Source of the DNA: Acetobacteraceae bacterium
GTDB lineage: Bacteria > Pseudomonadota > Alphaproteobacteria > Acetobacterales > Acetobacteraceae
DNA: 6,175 bases
Assembly: GCA_027306955.1 (NCBI GenBank)
Contig: DAHUXX010000165.1
Span: 1-6,175 of the forward strand
Direction: 5' to 3'
Shown piece after piece: positions 1-5,218 of the stretch (the stretch's first letter is position 1; each line of letters starts with the position of its first letter). The notes below the pieces were generated by a model. That model saw nothing but the letters and a program-made list of their open reading frames with translations. It did no database searches and was not told the DNA's origin. The position numbers and the translations under genes were made by a program.

Positions 1-1179
1 TACAGCGCCAGCAACGTGACGCTGATACGCGGCGAGGGCGGGTCGATCATCGTCGATACCGCGGCGAACACGGTGGATGCGCGGGCGATCGTGGCCGCGT
101 TCGGCGAGCGCCTGGTGCGGCCGGTGCGAGCGATTGTCTACACGCACAACCATCCAGATCATTCCGGTGGCGCGACGGTGTTCGCGGGGGGCGACGGGCC
201 GGAGATTGTCAGCCACGAGACGCTGCTGCGGTCGGCGCCGGAGTTCGCGCGCGGGACGCGCGGCGGAGGCGACGCGTTTGGCGCGGCGCTGCCGGACGGG
301 TTGTTCATCAACGCGGGAACGCAGCTCGAATACGGGCGGACGACACCGCATACCCGCGAAGGGTTCCTGGCACCGACGCGGGTTTTTCGTGGCGAAGAGG
401 AAACGATCGTGGTGGAAGGCGTGCGGATGCGGCTGCTGCACACGCCGGGCGAGTCGGCGGAGAACACCGCCGTGTGGATTCCCGAAAAGGGCGTGCTGCT
501 GCCGGGTGACGATTTCTACAAGTCCTATCCGAATATCTCGCCGCTACGGGGCGTGCGGCTGCGCCCACCGCAGACGTGGATCGCGAGCCTGGAGCGGATG
601 ATCGGGCTCGATGCCGAGTATCTGGTGCAGGGGCATATGCGGCCGATCCTGGGCAGGGCAGCGGTGCGCGAGGCGCTCTCGGTGTATCGGGATGGAATAG
701 GTTCGATCTATGAACAGACGCTGGCGGGCATCCGGGCAGGGAGGACGCCGGATGAGCTGGTGCAGGAGGTGCGGCTGCCGCCGGAACTGGCGCGCCACCC
801 CTATCTGCAGGAATATTACGGCAGCGTGGCTTGGACGGTGCGCGGGATCTACGCGGATTATGTCGGCTGGTTCGATGGGAACGCCACGAACATCTTTCCG
901 CTCCCGGCGGCGGAGCGGGCCAGGCGGATGCTGGAGCTGGTGGGCGGTGCCGGGGCGATGCTGGCGCGGACGCGCGAGGCGCTTGCGGCTGGCGTGTTCC
1001 AGTGGGCGGCGGAGCTTGCCGATTTCGTGCTGGCGGTCGATGCGGGGAACGGCGAGGCAAGGCAGCTCAAGGCCGCGGCGTTGACGGAGCTTGGCGAGCG
1101 GCAGGTGAACGCGACGGCGCGGAACTACTACCTGACGTCGGCGCGGTTTCTGCTCGGCGGCGAATGGCGGGTGGAATAG
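1..1179 (+). CDS. MBL-fold metallo-hydrolase with alkyl-sulfatase dimerisation domain (5' partial)
   Basis: The frame is open from base 1, so the true start lies upstream. The GTG at 16 is internal, since the preceding codons (YSASN) continue the conserved first strand. Counting from the first codon, 392 residues are visible. The zinc motif THNHPDH supplies H49, H51, D53 and H54. Further likely ligands are E151 in PGESAEN, D170 in PGDDFY and H212 in QGHMRP. Residues from about 235 onward match the alkyl-sulfatase dimerisation domain (PYLQEYYGSVAWTVRGIY, GWFDGNATNIFP, ending NATARNYYLTSARFLLGG). In the SdsA1/BDS1 family these enzymes cleave alkyl sulfate esters. This protein stops after the dimerisation domain and lacks the C-terminal SCP2-like domain of SdsA1, so it belongs to a shorter subfamily whose substrate I cannot name. 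The family call is firm; sulfatase activity is only inferred. Confidence 0.9.
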   Translation, partial: YSASNVTLIRGEGGSIIVDTAANTVDARAIVAAFGERLVRPVRAIVYTHNHPDHSGGATVFAGGDGPEIVSHETLLRSAPEFARGTRGGGDAFGAALPDGLFINAGTQLEYGRTTPHTREGFLAPTRVFRGEEETIVVEGVRMRLLHTPGESAENTAVWIPEKGVLLPGDDFYKSYPNISPLRGVRLRPPQTWIASLERMIGLDAEYLVQGHMRPILGRAAVREALSVYRDGIGSIYEQTLAGIRAGRTPDELVQEVRLPPELARHPYLQEYYGSVAWTVRGIYADYVGWFDGNATNIFPLPAAERARRMLELVGGAGAMLARTREALAAGVFQWAAELADFVLAVDAGNGEARQLKAAALTELGERQVNATARNYYLTSARFLLGGEWRVE

Positions 1180-1187
1180 CGCGTGGC

Positions 1188-1216
1188 TCGACGGCGGCCC
1201 GCGAGGCCCTTAGATT
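1188..1216 (+). promoter_or_regulatory. Weak candidate sigma-70 promoter for clpP
   Basis: TCGACG (1188-1193) and TAGATT (1211-1216) are separated by 17 bases, and each matches 4 of 6 consensus positions. Initiation about 7 bases downstream would give a very short leader containing the clpP Shine-Dalgarno. The 60-base gap would equally allow read-through from the hydrolase gene, so this is a prediction only. Confidence 0.25.
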
Positions 1217-1228
1217 CCGGCCATGACC

Positions 1229-1232
1229 GGAG
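1229..1232 (+). promoter_or_regulatory. Ribosome binding site deciding the clpP start
   Basis: GGAG lies 7 bases before the ATG at 1240. The frame is open further upstream to a GTG at 1183, but those 19 extra codons have no ribosome site and read as intergenic sequence. The ATG at 1240 is therefore preferred. Confidence 0.75.
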
Positions 1233-1239
1233 AAACACC

Positions 1240-1911
1240 ATGACCGACGTGCGACCGAACCGCCCCGCCCGCGCCGACGATCCGCAAACGCCGGATGTTC
1301 CCGAGCCGCTGGGGCCGGAACGCGAGGAGCCGGAGGAGAACAAGGCCTTTACATCGCCGGTCAACGAGCTGGAGAGCCGGCTGCTGCGGCAGCGCAAGGT
1401 GCTCGTGTTCGGCGCCATCGACGACAAGCTGGCGCGCGACGTAACCGGGCGGCTGCTCGCGCTCGCGACCAGCCCGCAGCCCATCGACGTCTACATCAAC
1501 TCGCCGGGCGGGCATGTCGAGAGCGGCGATACGATCCACGACATGATCCGCTTCGTGGACGCGATGGCGCCGGTGCGGGTGATCGGCACGGGCTGGGTGG
1601 CGAGCGCCGGTGCCTTGATTTTTCTGGCCGGCGCGAAGGAGCGGCGCTTGTGCCTGCCGAACACGCGATTTCTGCTGCACCAGCCGATGGGCGGCGTGCG
1701 GGGACCGGCGACCGACATCAACATCGAGGCGATGGAGATCGTGAAGATGCGCGAGCGCATCAATCGCATCATCGCCCGCGAGACGGGACAGTCGCTGGAA
1801 AAGGTCGAGCGCGACACCGACCGCAATTACTGGATGAGCGCGGAGGAAGCGATCGCCTACGGCATGGTGAGCCGGATCGTCGCCGACCTGAAGGAACTCG
1901 GACAGGGTTAG
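1240..1911 (+). CDS. clpP: ClpP-family serine peptidase (atypical, accessory type)
   Basis: This 223-residue protein has the ClpP/crotonase fold. Visible landmarks are YINSPGGHVESG (85-96), nucleophile S122 in GWVASAGALIFLAG, and H147 in LLHQPMGG. The helix TDINIEAMEIVKMRERIN and the segment TGQSLEKVERDTDR align closely with E. coli ClpP. The third triad position (E. coli Asp171, in ERDTERD) is N196 here (ERDTDRN, codon AAT at 1825-1827). Residues 1-40 hold 9 prolines and 10 acidic residues, and the usual RGER axial-loop motif before SRLL is replaced by SPVNELE. ClpP normally forms tetradecameric degradation chambers fed by ClpX or ClpA. Neither ATPase gene is adjacent, so this is probably a second ClpP paralogue rather than the housekeeping one. 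It may pair with a canonical ClpP in mixed rings, which is inference. Its stop overlaps that of the convergent M81 gene. Confidence 0.93.
   Translation: MTDVRPNRPARADDPQTPDVPEPLGPEREEPEENKAFTSPVNELESRLLRQRKVLVFGAIDDKLARDVTGRLLALATSPQPIDVYINSPGGHVESGDTIHDMIRFVDAMAPVRVIGTGWVASAGALIFLAGAKERRLCLPNTRFLLHQPMGGVRGPATDINIEAMEIVKMRERINRIIARETGQSLEKVERDTDRNYWMSAEEAIAYGMVSRIVADLKELGQG
1908..1911. other. Tail-to-tail overlap of convergent stop codons
   Basis: The bases TTAG hold the TAG stop of clpP (1909-1911) and, on the other strand, the TAA stop of the M81 gene (1908-1910). No hairpin followed by a T tract is evident on either side. Each transcript probably runs into the opposing gene. Confidence 0.9.
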
Positions 1912-3389
1912 AGCTTCACGTCGTCGAGGGGCCAGATGGGGCGGCGGACGTGGCGGTAGTCCATGCGCGAGAGGATGGCCGCGCCGAGGCCGCCGCCGTT
2001 GACCGTGATCACCTCCCGGGCGATCGGTTCGAAGGCGGCACGGAAATGGTGGTTGGACTTGACCGCGATGGTGGCGCAGTGGAGCGGGTCGACGCCGAGT
2101 GAGATGAGCTGGGCGAGGTCGTTGGCCTGGCCGTTGCGCGATATCAGCGCGATGGAGACTCCGCCCGCGCGCAGCAGGGCGCTGGGGCCGTAGCTGCGCC
2201 AGACGCCGCCGCCCATGGGGCCGTGGCACTGGAAGTGACCGTCGGTGAGGGAGACGACCTCCGCGTCGAGATCGAGGGGGCCGCCGCCGGCCTCGGGGTC
2301 GTGCCTGCCGCCCAGGCGGATGCGGCCCTTGTTGCCGGCGCCGATCCTGATGGCGGCCTGGACGGCCTCGGGGTCGAAGATGGCGTAGAAGGCGGCGTCC
2401 TGGAGGTCGGCGGCAACCATGGCGCGCAGCAGGTTGGTTGTGTCGCCGTAATGACCGCTGCCGGGGTTGTCGGTGACGTCGGCAAGGACGAGGGGTTTGT
2501 CGGCGCCGTCCTGGCCGGCCCTGGCCTTGGCGACGGCGTCCGCGATGGAGGCGTGGCGGACGGAGACGAAGTCGCGCGTCTGCCATGCGTAGTCCATGAA
2601 CTCCTCGGCGATGCGCCGTGCCTCGGCGGTGTCGCCGTCGGCGGTGACGGTGACGCTGGGGCCGATGTCGTGGATGTCCGCCGCGGTGAAGCCGGCGCAG
2701 ACGCTGACGACGAGGGCGCGGCCTGCGGCTTCCAGAGCCTCGCCGCGGTCGATGAGCTCGCGCATCGGGCCCGACTGGGTACGCCCGCCGTCGAGGCCGC
2801 GCAGCATCGGGCGTTTCGCGATGACGGTGCGGGGGTGGATCTCGCCACGCAGCGCGCGGTCCAGCAGGTGGGCGCCCTGCCAGGCACGCTCGTGGTAGTC
2901 GATATGCGGGTAGGTGCGCACGGCGATGAGCGCGCTGGCGTTCTCCGCCATTCGTTTCGTGATGTTCCCGTGCAGGTCCAGCGTGACGACGATGGGGGCA
3001 TCGGGGCCGAGGATCTTGCGCAGGCGGGCGAGGATTTCGCCCTCCGCGTCCTCGCAGCCCTCCGCGACCATGGCGCCGTGCAGGTCGATCAGCGCGCCGT
3101 CGCAGCCCGTCGCACCGGCGAGGAACCAGGCGGTGAGCTGCTCGAAGGTCTCGCGCGTGACGGTGCCGGAGGGGTTGGCGGCGGCGGCGAGCGGATGGGA
3201 GAGGGTCCAGCCGAATTTCTCCGCCGCCTCGAAGGTGGCGCCGAGTGCTGTGTGGGTGCCGCGGCGGGCGGTGGGGATTTCGTTGCCGAGCAGCAACGTG
3301 CCGGCGCGGAAATGGTCGAGCGTGGTCGCGACCTTGCTGAAGGTGTTGGTCTCGTGGGCGATCTGGCCGGTCAGGATGCGGAAGCCCAT
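1908..3389 (-). CDS. M81 family metallopeptidase (MlrC / microcystinase C-like)
   Basis: The 493-residue product has the length and both parts of the MlrC family. The N-terminal M81 domain (about 1-290) begins RILTGQIAHETNTFS and contains GALIDLHGAMV and VTLDLHGNIT. D138, H140 and H162 (YPHIDYHE) reproduce the D-x-H-(21)-H spacing reported for the zinc site of Sphingomonas MlrC. The C-terminal MlrC domain (about 300-485) has the hallmark DVTDNPGSGHYGDTTNLL (305-320 region), then CHGPMGGG and KSNHHFRAAFEPIA. MlrC cleaves the linear peptide left after microcystin opening. Most homologues are in bacteria with no link to that toxin, so the natural substrate is unknown, though probably a small peptide or amide-like compound in the cytoplasm. 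The ATG at 3387-3389 is chosen because AAGGAG lies 8 bases upstream. It is the last gene of the minus-strand run and overlaps the DUF2161 gene by 19 bases. No mlrA, mlrB or mlrD is seen here. Confidence 0.93.
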   Translation of the reverse strand: MGFRILTGQIAHETNTFSKVATTLDHFRAGTLLLGNEIPTARRGTHTALGATFEAAEKFGWTLSHPLAAAANPSGTVTRETFEQLTAWFLAGATGCDGALIDLHGAMVAEGCEDAEGEILARLRKILGPDAPIVVTLDLHGNITKRMAENASALIAVRTYPHIDYHERAWQGAHLLDRALRGEIHPRTVIAKRPMLRGLDGGRTQSGPMRELIDRGEALEAAGRALVVSVCAGFTAADIHDIGPSVTVTADGDTAEARRIAEEFMDYAWQTRDFVSVRHASIADAVAKARAGQDGADKPLVLADVTDNPGSGHYGDTTNLLRAMVAADLQDAAFYAIFDPEAVQAAIRIGAGNKGRIRLGGRHDPEAGGGPLDLDAEVVSLTDGHFQCHGPMGGGVWRSYGPSALLRAGGVSIALISRNGQANDLAQLISLGVDPLHCATIAVKSNHHFRAAFEPIAREVITVNGGGLGAAILSRMDYRHVRRPIWPLDDVKL

Positions 3390-4057
3390 GGTGCGGTCTC
3401 CTTGTTCGGGAAGGCGGCAAGTGCCGCGTGGCCCTCGGGGGCGAGGGCGTAGAGGCCGGGGCGCTCGCGGCGGAACCAGCCATAGACGTTGCGGGCGAGA
3501 ATGGAAGGCGCGTTGTCGGCGACGTCGCGCAGGTCGCGCGGGCGCAGCGGACCGTCGCGCAGCGCGTTGGCGCAGGCGAGCGCGGCTTGCCGGTAGGCGG
3601 TCATGATCGGCTTGCCGCGGCCGCCGCCGGGCGTGGGGTCGCCCTGGCGGCGCTGGAACTCGTCGACGAGGGCGCTGCGGCGGCGTGTGTTTCGGCGGGG
3701 CTGGTAGGGGCCTGGTTCGGCGAGGATGGCGACGCCGCCGCGCTTGCCGACCGAGAGCAGGCCGATTCCGAGCAGGCGGCAGAGGCGCAGGGCGCGCTTG
3801 TCCGGGGCGCGGCGGTTGGTGGGGATCGCCATCCAGACCTCGTCGGCGAGCTGGGTGCGGTCCACGGCTTGCAGCACGAGTTCGAGGGTGAGGGCGCGCT
3901 TGAGTTCGGCGACGACGACATCCGGGCCGCGTTCGCCCGTGCGCAGGGCAACGACATCGCAGCCGTGGATTTCGCCCTTGGCTTCGAGGCCGAGGGATTC
4001 GAGGAAGCGCTTCACCGGCGCGTACAGCGCGGTTTCGGCCCGTGCTCCGGCTCGCAC
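3371..4057 (-). CDS. DUF2161 family putative PD-(D/E)XK phosphodiesterase
   Basis: The 228-residue product begins ETALYAPVKRFLESLGLEAKGEIHGCDVVAL and continues VVVAELK, the pattern of DUF2161 proteins, which are predicted members of the restriction-endonuclease-like superfamily. Candidate active-site residues are E29, D34, E51 and K53 (D...ExK), with Q63 in LVLQAVDR on the following helix. After a basic linker (RRNTRRR, 121-127), residues about 153-215 (TAYRQAALACANALRDG, RDLRDV, NVYGWFRRERPGLYALAPEG) look like a winged helix. No reaction has been established for the family that I know of; a DNA- or nucleotide-directed role is inference. The start is GTG at 4055-4057 with GGAG 9 bases upstream. 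The frame upstream of it closes only at the ATPase stop. The gene sits between an ABC transporter and an M81 peptidase and overlaps the latter by 19 bases. Alternatively it is a DNA-binding regulator or an unrelated passenger. Confidence 0.85.
   Translation of the reverse strand: MRAGARAETALYAPVKRFLESLGLEAKGEIHGCDVVALRTGERGPDVVVAELKRALTLELVLQAVDRTQLADEVWMAIPTNRRAPDKRALRLCRLLGIGLLSVGKRGGVAILAEPGPYQPRRNTRRRSALVDEFQRRQGDPTPGGGRGKPIMTAYRQAALACANALRDGPLRPRDLRDVADNAPSILARNVYGWFRRERPGLYALAPEGHAALAAFPNKETAPWASAS
3398..3403 (-). promoter_or_regulatory. Ribosome binding site of the M81 gene, inside the DUF2161 reading frame
   Basis: Read on the minus strand this is AAGGAG, 8 bases before the ATG at 3389. 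It is the strongest Shine-Dalgarno in the window. It lies within the last codons of the upstream gene, so ribosomes finishing DUF2161 stop 19 bases past the new start. This suggests translational coupling with independent loading. Confidence 0.8.
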
Positions 4058-4066
4058 GACTCCGGT

Positions 4067-4083
4067 CTCCAGCCTGGTTGGAG
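4067..4083 (-). promoter_or_regulatory. Small hairpin covering the DUF2161 ribosome binding site
   Basis: On the minus strand CTCCA (4083-4079) can pair with TGGAG (4071-4067). The stem continues past one A-C mismatch with one or two C-G pairs around a short loop. The GGAG at 4070-4067, 9 bases before the GTG, is part of the stem, so translation of the downstream gene could be dampened. The stem is short and could be chance. There is no T tract, so it is not a terminator. Confidence 0.3.
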
Positions 4084-4087
4084 GCGG

Positions 4088-4116
4088 AGGATCGGGCGTG
4101 GGCGGCGTGCGGTCAA
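4088..4116 (-). promoter_or_regulatory. Candidate internal promoter for DUF2161 and the M81 gene
   Basis: On the minus strand TTGACC (4116-4111, 5 of 6 consensus) is followed by 17 bases and GATCCT (4093-4088, 3 of 6). It falls in the 69-base gap after the ATPase gene, the only spacing of that size in the operon. A start about 7 bases downstream would put the DUF2161 hairpin at the 5' end of the transcript. The weak -10 keeps confidence low. Confidence 0.3.
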
Positions 4117-4126
4117 ACGCGCGGGC

Positions 4127-5218
4127 TCAAGGGCTGACGCGCTGGCCCTCGGCGTCGAAGAGGTGCAGGCGATCCGGCGGGAGGCTGGCCGCGACCTCGT
4201 CGCCGAAGCGCACGCTCGTCTGGCCGGCGATGTGAAGGTTGATGGCGGGGGAGGCGAGGCGGACGAAGCTCGATCCGCCGAGCTGCTCGATGGCGGCGGC
4301 CTGGCCGTGGACGAGGTTGGGCGTGGCTTCGCCGGACTCGATCGGACCTGCCTCGACATGTTCGGGGCGGATGCCGAGGCTGGCGGCAGCGCCGACAGGC
4401 AGCGTGCCGCGGGCGCGCAGCGTGCCGACGCCCTCGACCTCGATGCTGGTCCAGCCGCCCTGGCTCTCGACGACGCGGCCCTCGAGGAAGTTCATGCGCG
4501 GCGAGCCGATGAACCCGGCGACGAAACGATTCCGCGGGTGGTTGTAGAGGTCGAGGGGGCGGCCGACCTGCTCCACTTGGCCCGCGCGCAGGACGACGAT
4601 GCGGTCCGCCATGGTCATCGCCTCCACCTGGTCGTGGGTCACGTAGATCATGGTGGCGGCGAGGCGGCGGTGGAGGTCGGCGAGCTCCGCGCGCATCTCG
4701 ACGCGCAGCTCGGCGTCGAGGTTGGAGAGCGGTTCGTCGAAGAGGAAGATGCGCGGTTCGCGCACGATGGCCCGCCCGATGGCGACGCGCTGGCGCTGGC
4801 CGCCGGAGAGCTGCGTGGGCCTGCGGGCGAGGAGGGATTCGAGGCGCAGCATGCGCGCGGCTTCCGCCACGCGGCGCTCGATCTCCGCTTTGGGCGTGCG
4901 GAGGTTTTCCAGGCCGAACGCCATGTTCTGGCGCACCGTCATGTGCGGGTAGAGCGCGTAGGACTGGAAGACGAGGGCGAGGCCGCGGCTGGCCGCGGGG
5001 ATGTCGTTGGCGAGCTTGCCTTCGATCTCGACTCTGCCGGTGGAGACGGTCTCGAGCCCGCAGATCATGCGCAGCAGCGTGGACTTGCCGCAGCCGGAGG
5101 GGCCGACGAAGACGATGAACTCGCCGCCGGCGACGTCGAAGGTGACGCCCCGCATGACGGTGGCGTTGCCGTAGCTCTTGCCCACGCCTTCGAGCCGCAG
5201 CATCGGGACGGGGTTCAT
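4127..5218 (-). CDS. ugpC: Carbohydrate ABC transporter ATP-binding protein (UgpC/MalK type)
   Basis: This 363-residue protein is the nucleotide-binding subunit of a CUT1-type importer; it hydrolyses ATP at the inner membrane to power uptake. All motifs are intact: Walker A GPSGCGKST (39-47), Q-loop Q85, signature LSGGQRQRV (137-145), Walker B IFLFDEP (157-163, E162), D-loop SNLD and H-loop H195 in VTHDQ. The C-terminal part (about 240-360) is the TOBE/regulatory domain with the typical LGIRPEHV. The frame stays open another 36 codons upstream, but those lie in the permease gene. The ATG at 5216-5218 gives the normal family length, and its ATGA overlaps the permease stop, which implies coupled translation. 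A GGGGGTGAA stretch directly before the ATG serves as a poor, close ribosome site. The symbol denotes the family only. The sequence does not tell glycerol phosphate from sugars or oligosaccharides. Confidence 0.93.
   Translation of the reverse strand: MNPVPMLRLEGVGKSYGNATVMRGVTFDVAGGEFIVFVGPSGCGKSTLLRMICGLETVSTGRVEIEGKLANDIPAASRGLALVFQSYALYPHMTVRQNMAFGLENLRTPKAEIERRVAEAARMLRLESLLARRPTQLSGGQRQRVAIGRAIVREPRIFLFDEPLSNLDAELRVEMRAELADLHRRLAATMIYVTHDQVEAMTMADRIVVLRAGQVEQVGRPLDLYNHPRNRFVAGFIGSPRMNFLEGRVVESQGGWTSIEVEGVGTLRARGTLPVGAAASLGIRPEHVEAGPIESGEATPNLVHGQAAAIEQLGGSSFVRLASPAINLHIAGQTSVRFGDEVAASLPPDRLHLFDAEGQRVSP

Noticed and set aside
1221..1234. CCGG...CCGG repeat before clpP as an operator
   Set aside because: CCGG is self-complementary and very common in DNA of this composition, and the spacing shows no further symmetry.
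2223..3452. Open frame of 409 codons on the + strand
   Set aside because: It is antisense to the M81 gene and made of Gly/Ala/Val/Asp-rich filler without domains.
1210..3483. Open frame of 757 codons on the - strand
   Set aside because: It covers the M81 gene in another frame and the antisense of clpP. It is an Arg/Pro/His-rich low-complexity translation, not a protein.
4067..4083. Intrinsic terminator after the ATPase gene
   Set aside because: The stem is only about five pairs before a mismatch and is not followed by a T tract on the transcribed strand.
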